A stretch of DNA of 64,000 nt. Source: Gaiellaceae bacterium. GTDB lineage: Bacteria; Actinomycetota; Thermoleophilia; Gaiellales; Gaiellaceae. The stretch lies in NCBI GenBank assembly GCA_030446625.1, contig JAUJMY010000002.1, positions 152,702 to 216,701 on the forward strand, written 5' to 3'. Under the pieces are notes generated by a model. The model was not told where the DNA came from. It worked only from the letters and a program-made list of their open reading frames with translations, and searched no databases. This document shows positions 28,452-36,998 of this stretch, piece by piece (positions within the stretch are counted from its first letter, which is position 1; each line of letters begins with the position of its first letter). The position numbers and the translations under genes are program-made.

Positions 28452-29198
28452 ATGAGCGAGGTGCTCTCAGCCGGCCGCCGGGCGCTCCCGCGCGGCTATC
28501 GCGACCTCGCGCGGCAGCTCGCGATCTGGTTCGGCTTCCTGCTCGCGTACCAGGTCGCGCGCGGCGTCGCGGACCGCGACGCCGCGACGGCGTTCGCAAA
28601 CGGCCTGAAGGTGATCGACCTCGAGCAACGGCTCGGCGCGCTGTTCGAGCTGTGGCTCCAGGGCGTCACGCAGTCGTCGCAACTGCTGATCGCGCTCACG
28701 TCGTGGACGTACTGGCTGTCGCAGTTCGCGGTCCTCGGCGCGGCGCTGCTTTGGGTCTACCTGCGGCGGAACGACTCGTTCATCCGGTTCCGGAACTCGA
28801 TCCTCGTCGCGAACGTGCTCGGCCTCGTCGGCTACATCGCGGTGCCGACGGCTCCGCCGCGGATGTTCCCGGAGCTCGGCTTCGTCGACACGCTCGCCGG
28901 CCTCGCCGCGCTCAACCACGGGAGCGCCGTGATCGAGATCGCCTCGAACCCGTACGCGGCGATGCCAAGCCTCCACGCCGCAGACTCGCTCCTCGTCGGC
29001 GTGACGATGGCGCTGATCGTCCGCGGTCGCGCCTGGAAGGCGCTCTGGGTCGCGTGGCCGGCGTGGGTGTGGTTGTGCGTGATGGCGACCGGGAATCACT
29101 TCTGGCTGGACATCGCAGCCGGGATCGGCGTCGCCGGCGTCGCCGCCGCTCTCGTGTACGGGCTTCCGGTGCGGAGGCCGCGCGCGCGGCACGCGTGA
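28452..29198 (+). CDS. PAP2/Aur1-like membrane phosphatase or inositol-phosphate transferase
   Basis: 248 aa, six membrane spans. Acid-phosphatase motifs are TAPPRM (C1-like), AAMPSLHAADSLLVG (C2 with catalytic His) and TGNHFWLDIAAG (C3 with His and Asp). This arrangement is typical of the Aur1/Ipt1-like PAP2 subgroup. Likely acts on a lipid phosphate at the outer face. Coupled by GTGA overlap to the CDP-alcohol phosphotransferase and 2 kb from inositol-1-phosphate synthase, so dephosphorylation of phosphatidylinositol phosphate or another inositol-lipid step is a reasonable proposal, not shown. TAGAAT lies six bases before the ATG. Confidence 0.85.
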   Translation: MSEVLSAGRRALPRGYRDLARQLAIWFGFLLAYQVARGVADRDAATAFANGLKVIDLEQRLGALFELWLQGVTQSSQLLIALTSWTYWLSQFAVLGAALLWVYLRRNDSFIRFRNSILVANVLGLVGYIAVPTAPPRMFPELGFVDTLAGLAALNHGSAVIEIASNPYAAMPSLHAADSLLVGVTMALIVRGRAWKALWVAWPAWVWLCVMATGNHFWLDIAAGIGVAGVAAALVYGLPVRRPRARHA

Positions 29199-29824
29199 GC
29201 CGCGCCGCGGCGATCAAGAACAGCTACACGAGCGGAGCGCGCCGCGTCGCCTCGCGCTCGGTCGCGGGGCTCGCGCGGACGCGCCTGAGCCCGGACGCGC
29301 TCACGGCGGGAGGCGTCCTGCTGTGCACAATCGCCGCGGCGCTGATCTACCTCGAGCAACGGAACGAGCTCCTGTACTTCTGGCTCGGCGCCGCGGCCTT
29401 CGTCGCCGGGTCGCTGCTCGACATCCTCGACGGCGCGCTCGCGCGACAGACAGGCAAGGGATCGCCGTTCGGCGCGTTCCTCGACTCGACGACCGACCGC
29501 GTCAGCGAGGGGCTCGTCCTCGCGGCGATCGCGCTCGTCTTCTCGCGTGACGGCAACGAGGTCGCGCTCGCGGTCGCGATCGCCGCGATCGCCGGGTCGT
29601 TCCTCGTCAGCTACACACGGGCGCGCGCGGAGGCGCTCGGCCTGAAGGGCGACGTCGGCATCGGCAGTCGCGCGGAGCGCGTCGTGGTGATCACAGCGGG
29701 ACTCCTGCTCGCCCCGTGGGGCTTCCTGCCGTGGGCGATCTACGTCCTGGCCGCAACCGCCTGGTTCACGGTCGCGCAGCGAGTGCTGTCAGTCCGCGCC
29801 CAACTGCACACCCGGGGCGACTAG
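29195..29824 (+). CDS. CDP-alcohol phosphatidyltransferase (probable phosphatidylinositol-phosphate synthase)
   Basis: 209 aa with five to six spans. The catalytic signature D-x2-DG-x2-AR-x8-G-x3-D-x3-D is complete: DILDGALARQTGKGSPFGAFLDSTTDR. The N-terminal NSYTSGARRVASRSVAGLARTRLSPDALTAGG resembles actinobacterial PgsA1/PIP synthases, which condense CDP-diacylglycerol with inositol 1-phosphate. The nearby ino1-type gene would supply that substrate, supporting the assignment. GTG start overlaps the PAP2 stop. Confidence 0.85.
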   Translation: MSRAAAIKNSYTSGARRVASRSVAGLARTRLSPDALTAGGVLLCTIAAALIYLEQRNELLYFWLGAAAFVAGSLLDILDGALARQTGKGSPFGAFLDSTTDRVSEGLVLAAIALVFSRDGNEVALAVAIAAIAGSFLVSYTRARAEALGLKGDVGIGSRAERVVVITAGLLLAPWGFLPWAIYVLAATAWFTVAQRVLSVRAQLHTRGD

Positions 29825-29844
29825 GCCGCTCTCGTAGGCGAACA

Positions 29845-30458
29845 TCACCGCCTGCACGCGGTCGGGAGGCGGAGCTTCCCGAGCACGTTGCTGACGTGCG
29901 TCTTCGCGGTCGCCTCGCTGACGACGAGAGCCGCTGCGATCTCGGCGTTCGACGCTCCCGTCGCGAGTAGTCGCAACACCTCCGTCTCGCGGTCGGTGAG
30001 CGTGTCGAGCAGCGCCTCGAGGATCCGATCGGACACGGGCCGGCGCGCGAACTCGTCGATGACGCGCCGCGTCACGGCGGGCGCGAGCAGGGCATCGCCG
30101 ACCGCGAGCACGCGGATCGCCGCCACGAGCTCCTCGGCGGGCGCGTCCTTCAGCAGGAAGCCGCTGGCGCCGGCTCGGAGGGCGTCGAAGACGTACTCGT
30201 CGAGTCGAATGTCGTGAGCACGAGGATCCGCGTCTCCGTCCGCAGCTCGACGAGCCGTCGCGTCGCCGCGATTCCGTCCAGCTCCGGCATGCGGATGTCC
30301 ATCAACGCAACGTCGGGACGGTGCCGCTGCACGGCGGCGACCGCCTCCACGCCGTTCGCGGCCTCCGCTACGACGCGAAGCTCTCGCTCGTCCTCGAGCA
30401 ACGACCGCAGTCCCGCGCGCACCATCCCCTGGTCGTCGGCGATGACGACGTCGATCAC
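29845..30458 (-). pseudogene. NarL/LuxR-type response regulator gene with two frameshifts
   Basis: GTG at 30458 overlaps the histidine-kinase stop (GTGA). Receiver domain [17 protein letters not shown]...[13 protein letters not shown] (phospho-Asp present) runs to RILVLTTFD near 30207. There the frame is lost and resumes one base over with [27 protein letters not shown] and the HTH domain [43 protein letters not shown] (Glu-Thr-Glu at DRETEV). A second shift near 29868 cuts off [17 protein letters not shown]. Both look like single-base deletions. It is either decayed with its kinase or hit by sequencing errors. Confidence 0.75.
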
Positions 30459-31150
30459 GGCGCTGCCCCGAGCGGAAGGCGTGCACGCACGCGGAACCCG
30501 CCGCCGTCGCGCGGGCCGGTGGACAGCGTCCCGCCGTACAGCGTGACGCGCTCGTGCATCCCGACCAGCCCGTGCCCTGCATGCCCGTTCCGGCTTGGAC
30601 CCGCGCCGTCGTCCTCGACCTCGACCTCGAGCGCTTCGCCGCCGAACCGCAGCCGGACGGTCGCCCTCGTCGCCCGCGCGTGCCGCCGCACGTTCGTCAG
30701 CGCCTCCTGCACGACGCGGTACGCAGCGAGGTCGACTCCGGGCGTGAGCGGCACGGGCTCGCCGTCCACCTCGAGCTCGACGCGGAGACCCGCGCCGCGT
30801 GTCCGATCGAGCAGCCGACCGAGCTCGCCGAGCCCGGGCTGCGGTGCGAGCGACGGCTCCTCGCCGTCCGCGCGCAGGACGCCGAACAGCCGCCGCAGCT
30901 CGGCCATCGCCTCGCGCGCGGCGGCCTCGACCGCTCGCAGGTCGTCCGCCTCGCGCTCGTGATCGGGCCCGAGGCGGCGGCGCACCGCCTGCGTCTGCAC
31001 GGTGACGACGCTGATCGCGTGCGAGACGATGTCGTGCAGCTCGCGAGCGACCCGCGCGCGCTCGTCGGCGGCCGCCTTCGATGTCTGCCGCTCGCGCTCG
31101 CGCTCCGCCAGCGCGACCAGCTGACCGGCCTGCTCCACGCGCTCGTGCAC
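30455..31150 (-). CDS. Sensor histidine kinase, N-terminally short
   Basis: 231 aa from GTG 31150. HisKA_3 dimerisation helix [28 protein letters not shown] holds the phosphorylated His. The ATPase domain contains [29 protein letters not shown] and [18 protein letters not shown]. The frame continues upstream as [20 protein letters not shown], part of a membrane span, but a stop lies right before and there is no start codon. The usual multi-span sensor region is therefore missing, cut off at the divergent RHH-ino1 operator region. Probably a remnant, or a soluble kinase started at 31150. Confidence 0.72.
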   Translation of the reverse strand: MHERVEQAGQLVALAERERERQTSKAAADERARVARELHDIVSHAISVVTVQTQAVRRRLGPDHEREADDLRAVEAAAREAMAELRRLFGVLRADGEEPSLAPQPGLGELGRLLDRTRGAGLRVELEVDGEPVPLTPGVDLAAYRVVQEALTNVRRHARATRATVRLRFGGEALEVEVEDDGAGPSRNGHAGHGLVGMHERVTLYGGTLSTGPRDGGGFRVRARLPLGAAP

Positions 31151-31262
31151 CAGGCGTCCGACGAACCACGGCCCGACGTAGAAGACGGCGTACGCGACGA
31201 GGTCACTCGGGCCGCCCCCTTGGGACGCGAGGAACCCGAACGGACCGAGCGCTCACGTCAGC

Positions 31263-31332
31263 GTGCTATCACTGCGGCCGCAAACACAAGTCCATGACGC
31301 TATAGTGCTATCAGCTCATGGCTGATAGCACT
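31263..31332. promoter_or_regulatory. Operator cluster around the RHH-ino1 start codon
   Basis: AGTGCTATCAGC (31304-31315), five bases TCATG, then GCTGATAGCACT (31321-31332): a perfect 12+12 inverted repeat whose spacer contains the gene's ATG. A third half-site GTGCTATCA lies at 31263. The TATAGT box (31301-31306) overlaps the left arm, so protein bound here would block both transcription and the start codon region. The tandem RHH protein encoded directly downstream is the obvious candidate binder. Confidence 0.7.
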
Positions 31333-32877
31333 GGGAGGAAGACGGTCATCGTGCGCATGCCCCCGCCGCTCAAGCGGCGGGTTGCGCACGAGGTCGAGCG
31401 GCGCGCGAGTGGAATGAACGACGTCCTGCTCTCGATCCTCGCCGAGCGGTTCGGCGTCCCCTTCGCGCCGAGCGGCCGCAGGGGCACGGCGCCCGGCGAC
31501 GGAGGGGTCGTGCTGCTCCGGATGCCGGCCGAGCTGAAGCAGCGTGTCCAGCGCGCCGCGGTCGAGCGCGGCGAGAACGTCAACCGCGTCGTCGTCGCCG
31601 AGCTCGCCGACCACCTCGGCGTCCGGCTCGACCCGCCGCGATCCCAGCAGATCCTCAGAAGGGCCGCGCCGGCAAAGTCGGGACGGCCCCTTGCAACGGC
31701 GTCGCGCGCGACGCCTCGGCGAAAGGAACCTATGGCTTCCAAGAACGGCTCCCGCAACGGCAAGGCCCGCTCGGACGAGCGCGTCCGCGTCGCCGTCATC
31801 GGCGTCGGCAACTGCGCGAACTCGCTTCTCCAGGGCGTCGAGTACTACAAGGACGCGCCCGACGACCAGTTCGTCCCCGGTCTGATGCACGTGAACCTCG
31901 GCGGCTATCACATCCGCGACATCGAGTTCACCGCCGCGTTCGATGTCACGACGGACAAGGTCGGCAAGGACCTCTCCGAGGCGATCTGGGCGCACCCGAA
32001 CGACACGATCAAGTTCGCGGACGTGAAGAAGACCGGCATCAAGGTCTCGCGCGGGATGACGCACGACGGGATCGGCAAGTACCTCTCCGAGGTCGTCGAG
32101 AAGGCGCCCGGCGAGACGGACGACGTCGTCGGGATCCTCAAGGAGACCGGCACCGACGTCGTCGTCAACTACCTGCCGGTCGGCTCCGAGGCCGCGACGA
32201 AGTGGTACGCGGAGCAGATCCTCGAGGCCGGGTGCGCGATGGTGAACTGCATGCCCGTCTTCATCGCCCGCGAGAACTACTGGCAGAAGCGCTTCGAGGA
32301 GCGCGGCCTGCCGATCATCGGCGACGACATCAAGTCGCAGGTCGGCGCGACGATCACGCACCGCGTCCTGACGAGCCTCTTCCGCGAGCGCGGAGTCAAG
32401 CTCGACCGGACGATGCAGCTGAACGTCGGCGGCAACTCGGACTTCCTGAACATGCTCGAGCGCGAGCGCCTCGAGTCGAAGAAGATCTCGAAGACGAACG
32501 CGGTCACGTCGATGCTCGACTACGACATGGGCGCGCAGAACGTCCACGTCGGGCCATCGGACCACGTGCCGTGGCTGACCGACCGCAAGTGGGCGTACAT
32601 CCGGCTCGAGGGCTCGTCCTTCGGCGACGTGCCGCTGAACGTCGAACTCAAGCTCGAGGTGTGGGACTCGCCGAACTCGGCCGGGATCGTGATCGACGCC
32701 GTCCGGATGGCGAAGCTGGCACTGAACAACGGAGTCGCGGGCGCCCTCGAGGGCCCGAGCGCGTACCTGATGAAGTCGCCGCCGACGCAGATCGTCGACG
32801 ACGAGGCCTACGAGGCCGTCGAGCGCTTCATCGAGCAGAACGAGCGGAAGCGGGCGAAGGCGGGCGCAGCGGCGTAG
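31318..32877 (+). CDS. ino1: Tandem ribbon-helix-helix module in one frame with inositol-1-phosphate synthase
   Basis: 519 aa if read from 31318. Residues 8-50 ([37 protein letters not shown] split here) and 62-103 ([22 protein letters not shown] then [17 protein letters not shown]) are two RHH DNA-binding units. Residues 104-138 form a basic linker. From Met139 the 381-aa body is actinobacterial inositol-3-phosphate synthase: [17 protein letters not shown] (NAD site), [58 protein letters not shown] and [22 protein letters not shown]. It makes the inositol phosphate used for phosphatidylinositol. The internal ATG at 31732 has AAGGA four bases upstream and linker codons are poorly biased, so a free synthase from internal initiation is equally possible. 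Confidence 0.88.
   Translation: MADSTGRKTVIVRMPPPLKRRVAHEVERRASGMNDVLLSILAERFGVPFAPSGRRGTAPGDGGVVLLRMPAELKQRVQRAAVERGENVNRVVVAELADHLGVRLDPPRSQQILRRAAPAKSGRPLATASRATPRRKEPMASKNGSRNGKARSDERVRVAVIGVGNCANSLLQGVEYYKDAPDDQFVPGLMHVNLGGYHIRDIEFTAAFDVTTDKVGKDLSEAIWAHPNDTIKFADVKKTGIKVSRGMTHDGIGKYLSEVVEKAPGETDDVVGILKETGTDVVVNYLPVGSEAATKWYAEQILEAGCAMVNCMPVFIARENYWQKRFEERGLPIIGDDIKSQVGATITHRVLTSLFRERGVKLDRTMQLNVGGNSDFLNMLERERLESKKISKTNAVTSMLDYDMGAQNVHVGPSDHVPWLTDRKWAYIRLEGSSFGDVPLNVELKLEVWDSPNSAGIVIDAVRMAKLALNNGVAGALEGPSAYLMKSPPTQIVDDEAYEAVERFIEQNERKRAKAGAAA
31698..31715 (+). promoter_or_regulatory. Stem-loop just before the internal ino1 ribosome site
   Basis: GGCGTCGCG followed by its exact reverse complement CGCGACGCC, six bases before AAGGA and the ATG at 31732. 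Could modulate internal initiation or mark an old intergenic end. Confidence 0.4.
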
Positions 32878-32883
32878 CTCGCC

Positions 32884-33993
32884 TCACCCCCGGGCGCACG
32901 TCGCGCGCCCGGGGGCGCTCCCCGGGCGCCACACGGGGCGCGCGTACCACGTGTCGAGCGCGGGATCGAGCGCGACGGTGGCCAAGCACGTCCCGTCGCG
33001 GTTGACGACCAGGACGCCCGTGCCCTCGGCATTGTCGAACTGCCGACCACGGTGGAACGCGATCCGCTTGCCGTCGCCCGACCACGACGGCGAGCGCTCG
33101 TTCAGATCCCTCGTCCACGTGAGGCGGCGCGCGTCGGTCCCATCGGCATTCATGACGTAGAGCTCGTTCGCGGCCCTGAGGACGTCTCCATAGGTGAGCT
33201 CGCCATTGCGGTCGCGCTCGGTGACGAACGCGATGTGGCGCCCATCCGGCGACCACGTCGGCTCGTCCCCGTTGTCCGTCAGCTTTCGGAGCCCCGACCC
33301 GTCGGCGCGCACGACGTACAGGGCGGGGCCGCTCGTCCGGCGCCCACGCTCGAAGCGCGTGCGGGAGAAAGCGAGGAGCGAGCCGTCCGGTGACCACTCG
33401 CCCGGTACGTCGAAGTGGCCGTCGTTGTCGTCCATGACCGCGCGTTGGTCGTGTCCATGGCGGTCCATCAGCCAGAGCGCCGACGTGAACCCCCCGTCGG
33501 GCCGGTCGTACGTGCGCCGCGCGAAGGCGATCGTGCGGCCGTCGGGCGACCACACAGGCTCGACTCCGTCACCGAGATTCGTCAGTCGGCGGAGCGAGCG
33601 GCCATCCGAGTCCGCGACGTAGATGTCGGTCTGGTTCCGGATGCTCGCAGGATCACGGCCGTGCTCGACGGCGAACGCCAGCTTACGACCGTCCGGCGAC
33701 CACGTCGCGCGGCCGAACAGGACGGCGCGCGAAACCGGGGGCAGCGACCGTGTGACGATCCGGAGCCGAGACGCGTCGACGCCGCTGATGACGATGTCGT
33801 ACCGGGGAGTCGGCGACGAGCTCGCGTTCGGCGGTGGCCCACTCGTCACCCGCGCCATCGCGAGCAGCGGCGCGTGCGTGGCCGGAGTCGCGACCGCGGT
33901 CGCCGAGTCGCGCTCATCGGCGGCGTCGCCGCCCGCGCAGGCGCTGAGCGCCGCGGCGAGCGCAAGGATGCCGCCGAGCACCTGCACCCGCAC
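32884..33993 (-). CDS. TolB-like beta-propeller lipoprotein
   Basis: 369 aa. N-terminal lipobox VLGGILALAAALSAC predicts lipid attachment at Cys. The rest is five to six WD40-like/PD40 repeats, recognisable as WSPDGRKLAFA, VWSPDGRTIAFARR, EWSPDGSLLAFSR, TWSPDGRHIAFVTE and SWSGDGKRIAFHR, alternating with IYVADSDGRSLRRLTNL-type strands. Extracytoplasmic scaffold or ligand-binding protein of unknown role. GTG start shares one base with the stop of the CDGSH gene (TAGTG), so the two are co-transcribed. Confidence 0.86.
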   Translation of the reverse strand: MRVQVLGGILALAAALSACAGGDAADERDSATAVATPATHAPLLAMARVTSGPPPNASSSPTPRYDIVISGVDASRLRIVTRSLPPVSRAVLFGRATWSPDGRKLAFAVEHGRDPASIRNQTDIYVADSDGRSLRRLTNLGDGVEPVWSPDGRTIAFARRTYDRPDGGFTSALWLMDRHGHDQRAVMDDNDGHFDVPGEWSPDGSLLAFSRTRFERGRRTSGPALYVVRADGSGLRKLTDNGDEPTWSPDGRHIAFVTERDRNGELTYGDVLRAANELYVMNADGTDARRLTWTRDLNERSPSWSGDGKRIAFHRGRQFDNAEGTGVLVVNRDGTCLATVALDPALDTWYARPVWRPGSAPGRATCARG

Positions 33994-34262
33994 TAGTGCT
34001 GCGGAGGGGGCGGGCTCGCCGGCTCGGCGTCCGCCTCCTTCCCGCCCTCGAGCCGCGCCACGGCGCGCTCGGCGGCGTCGAACCCCTTCCGCGAGTGCGT
34101 GCCGTCGCAGAACGGCTTCGTCGTCGAGCCGCCGCAGCGGCAGAGCGCGACGACCTTGCGGTCGCCGACGTCGTAGACCGTCCCGTCCGCGTCGACGATC
34201 GTCACGGCCCCACTCACGAGGTAGGGCCCGTTCTCCTGCACCTTGATCGTCACGTCGGTCAT
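33993..34262 (-). CDS. CDGSH-type iron-sulfur protein
   Basis: 89 aa. The cluster motif CRCGGSTTKPFCDGTH has the C-x-C-x2-S-x3-P-x-C-D-G-x-H ligand set of mitoNEET-like proteins (three Cys, one His, 2Fe-2S). N-terminus TDVTIKVQENGPYLVSGAVTIVDADGTVYDVGDRKVVALCRCG is the usual beta cap. Ends in a Pro/Glu tail. AGGAG seven bases before the ATG. Redox role unknown. First gene of a pair with the TolB-like lipoprotein. Confidence 0.92.
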   Translation of the reverse strand: MTDVTIKVQENGPYLVSGAVTIVDADGTVYDVGDRKVVALCRCGGSTTKPFCDGTHSRKGFDAAERAVARLEGGKEADAEPASPPPPQH

Positions 34263-34362
34263 CGGCGTTTCTCCTGCGGCGCTCCCCTTTCGAGGGATCG
34301 GCGCGCGCGTTCCCGCTGCCGATCGTCGGTCTGTCCCTCGTTCGAGGGGGCCAAACGAAACC

Positions 34363-35214
34363 ATGTGCCGCCGACTCGCCGCCACGATCGCCGTCACGCT
34401 CGCCGCCGCGTCTCCGGCGTTCGCCGCCGGGAGCGCCGAGGTCGCAGCGCTCCAGGTGGGCCTGCGCGCCCACGGCCTCTACGCCGGGCCCGTCGACGGC
34501 GTCGCGGGCGAGGGGACGACGAGCGCAGTGCGCGCGCTGCAGCGGAAGGCGCGGCTGCCCGTCGACGGCGTCGTCGGTCCGCAGACGCGGAAGGCGCTCG
34601 GGCGCTTCGCGCGACCGACGCTCGGGAGCCGCGTGCTCGCGGTCGGCATGACCGGCTGGGACGTCGCAGAGCTCCAGTTCGAGCTCGCGTGGCGCGGGTT
34701 CCCCTCGGGCGCCTTCGACGGGAGCTACGGGTCGCGGACCGACGCGGCGCTCCGTCGCTTCCAGCACTGGGCCGCTCTCGCCGCCGACGGCCGCCTCGGC
34801 CTCGCCACGCTCGCCGCGCTCCGCGGGCCCGTCCCGCGGTCGCCGCTCGCCCTGCGCCACCCGGTCGCAGTCGCGGTCACCGAGCGCTTCGGACCGCGCG
34901 ATGGCCGCTTCCACACCGGCATCGACTACCCCGCGCCGCCCGGCACGCCGGTCGCCGCCGCCGGAGGCGGACGGGTCGCGTACGCGGGTTGGCATCCCGG
35001 TGGATGGGGCTACCTCGTCGCGATCGCCCACGGCGGCGGGCTCCGGAGCATGTACGCGCACCTCTCGCGCGTCGACGTGCGGCTCGGACAGCACCTGCGC
35101 GCGGGGACGCAGATCGGGCTCGTCGGCTCCACGGGGCGCTCCAGCGGGGCGCACCTGCACCTCGAGCTCCGCCTCCGCGGCGCGGCTATCGACCCGCTGA
35201 CGGCGCTCCGCTAG
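34363..35214 (+). CDS. Secreted M23 peptidase with two peptidoglycan-binding domains
   Basis: 283 aa. Signal peptide 1-22 (CRRLAATIAVTLAAASPAFAA). Two PG_binding_1 repeats follow (VAALQVGLRAHGLYAGPVDGVAGEGT... and VAELQFELAWRGFPSGAFDGSYGSRTDAALRRFQ). Then comes an M23 domain from about residue 165: FHTGIDYPAPPGTPV (His and Asp ligands), MYAHLS and GAHLHLEL (HxH). The zinc site is complete, so this is a likely active endopeptidase acting on cross-links. No obvious ribosome site precedes the ATG. Confidence 0.92.
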   Translation: MCRRLAATIAVTLAAASPAFAAGSAEVAALQVGLRAHGLYAGPVDGVAGEGTTSAVRALQRKARLPVDGVVGPQTRKALGRFARPTLGSRVLAVGMTGWDVAELQFELAWRGFPSGAFDGSYGSRTDAALRRFQHWAALAADGRLGLATLAALRGPVPRSPLALRHPVAVAVTERFGPRDGRFHTGIDYPAPPGTPVAAAGGGRVAYAGWHPGGWGYLVAIAHGGGLRSMYAHLSRVDVRLGQHLRAGTQIGLVGSTGRSSGAHLHLELRLRGAAIDPLTALR

Positions 35215-35244
35215 CCGCGCCCGAGAGGGCTACAGTGGAGGCCG

Positions 35245-36975
35245 ATGGACCTCCGGATCTGCCTCGTCACGCCGTTCGCGTGGTCGCAGCCGCACGACGT
35301 GAACGAGCACGTGACCGGGGTCGGCGAGGAGCTTCGCGCGCTCGGACACGAGGTGACCGTCCTCGCGCCGTCGAACCGCGCCGCGGACCTGCTCGACGGC
35401 CGCCGCACGCTGCTCGAAGGCGCGAGCGCCGACGTGATCGCGCTGAGCCCGGCGCTCCGGATCTCGCGCCGGAGCCGGCTCGGCGTTCCGGTCGGGGCGC
35501 GGGCCAACCTCTCGCTCGCGCTCGCGACAGGGCTGTACGACGTCGTGCACGCGTTCGAGCCGGGGCTGCCGAGCCTGTCGTATCTCGCGCTTCGCGACGC
35601 GCAGGCGCTGGCGGTCGCGACGTTCTTCGCACCGCACCGACTCGGCTACCCGCCCGGGCGCGCGCAGCGGGAGCGGCTGCTCGCGCGCATCGACGCGCTG
35701 CTCGCGACCTCTCGCGAGACGGCCGGAGCTGCGGCCGAGCGCTTCCCCGGCGACTACACCGTCATCTCGGAAGGCGTCGACACGCAGCTCTTCCGGCCGG
35801 GGCCGAAGCGAAAGCTGATCGCGCTCGAGTGGAGCCCCGCGCAGCGCCCGCTCGCGCGCGCGGCGATCCGGACGCTGCGCGAGCTGCCCGAGTGGGAGCT
35901 CGTGCTCCTGCGGACGAAGCCGCTCAGCGGCCGCCCGTACGTCCCGGTCGCGCTCGAGGAGCGGGTTCACGTCCGGACCGCGCGCGACGGCCCGAGCCGC
36001 GCGCCGCTCCTCGCAGAGGCCGCGATCTTCGTGCCCGCACCGGCTGGACTCGGGCGACTCCGGCTCGAAGCCTCGGCCGCGGGCGCGGCACTCGCGGCGC
36101 CGCCCGGAGTGGACGAGCAGCCCGAGCTCGCCGCGGCGGCGATGGCGCGGCTGGCCGAGAACGACGGGCTGCGCGAGCGGAAGGGCGCGGAGGCGCGGGC
36201 GTCGGCCGAGGGACAGAGCTTCGCCGCCGTTGCGACCGAGCTCGACGAGCTCTACCGGCGCCTCGCGCGCAGGCGCCGCTCCCGCCACGCGGCGGACCCG
36301 CTCGCCGGCCGCGACTGGATCGTCTGCGACCTGCACATGCACACGAGTTGGTCGTACGACTGCGGCGTCGAGACCGCAGACCTCGTCGACCACGCCGAGG
36401 CGGAAGGGCTCGGCGCGATCGCGATCACCGATCACAACGCCTTCGGCGGCGCGCTCGAGGCTATCGACCTCGCACGCGGACGCGACCTCGTCGTCATCCC
36501 TGGCGAGGAGGTGAAGACCGACGCGCAGGGAGAGGTGATCGGCCTCTTCCTCTCGGAGAAGGTGCCGCGCGGGATGTCCTTCGCGGACACGATCGCCGCG
36601 ATCAAGGAGCAGGGCGGGCTCGTCTACCTGCCCCACCCCTTCGACCGATTGCACGCGATCCCGGATGCGCCGACGCTCCACCGGCACCTCGCGGACGTCG
36701 ACGTCTTCGAGGTCTACAACGCCCGGCTGCTCTTCGACGCGTACAACGACGAGGCCCTGCGCTTCGCGCGCAAGTACAACCTCACCGTCGGAGCCGGCTC
36801 GGACGCGCACGTCCTCCAGGGCGTCGGGACCGGCGCGCTGCGCATGCGCGCGTTCGACGGGCCCGAGGAGTTCCTGATCAGCCTGCGCACTGCGCAGGTG
36901 CTGCGGCGGCCGAAGTCGCTCGTGTACCTCCAGGGGCTGAAGTGGGTCGCGCAGGCCAAGGAAAGAGTGCGTTAG
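35245..36975 (+). CDS. Fusion of GT4-type glycosyltransferase and PHP phosphoesterase
   Basis: 576 aa. Residues 1-345 have the GT-B layout of family 4: RICLVTPFAWSQPHDVNEHVTGVGEELRALGHEVTVLAP, VVHAFEPGLPSLSYLAL, VISEGVDTQLFRPG and the donor-site region. The EX7E part is weak (LGRLRLEASAAGAAL). Residues 360-560 are a PHP domain: CDLHMHTSWSYD, ITDHNAFGG, VIPGEEVKTD, LPHPFDR and GSDAHV supply the metal ligands. TACAGT lies eight bases before the ATG. Substrate unknown; a sugar-phosphate or lipid-linked phosphate intermediate handled by both domains is conceivable. Confidence 0.85.
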   Translation: MDLRICLVTPFAWSQPHDVNEHVTGVGEELRALGHEVTVLAPSNRAADLLDGRRTLLEGASADVIALSPALRISRRSRLGVPVGARANLSLALATGLYDVVHAFEPGLPSLSYLALRDAQALAVATFFAPHRLGYPPGRAQRERLLARIDALLATSRETAGAAAERFPGDYTVISEGVDTQLFRPGPKRKLIALEWSPAQRPLARAAIRTLRELPEWELVLLRTKPLSGRPYVPVALEERVHVRTARDGPSRAPLLAEAAIFVPAPAGLGRLRLEASAAGAALAAPPGVDEQPELAAAAMARLAENDGLRERKGAEARASAEGQSFAAVATELDELYRRLARRRRSRHAADPLAGRDWIVCDLHMHTSWSYDCGVETADLVDHAEAEGLGAIAITDHNAFGGALEAIDLARGRDLVVIPGEEVKTDAQGEVIGLFLSEKVPRGMSFADTIAAIKEQGGLVYLPHPFDRLHAIPDAPTLHRHLADVDVFEVYNARLLFDAYNDEALRFARKYNLTVGAGSDAHVLQGVGTGALRMRAFDGPEEFLISLRTAQVLRRPKSLVYLQGLKWVAQAKERVR

Positions 36976-36998
36976 AGGAGAAGAGACTCGAGGCCCCC

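Noticed and set aside
33996..36990. Very long open frame on the + strand across the CDGSH, M23 and GT4-PHP genes
   Set aside because: It is an out-of-frame shadow caused by high GC; Arg/Ala/Pro-rich with no domain. Only its last 195 codons (UDG-like gene) are real.
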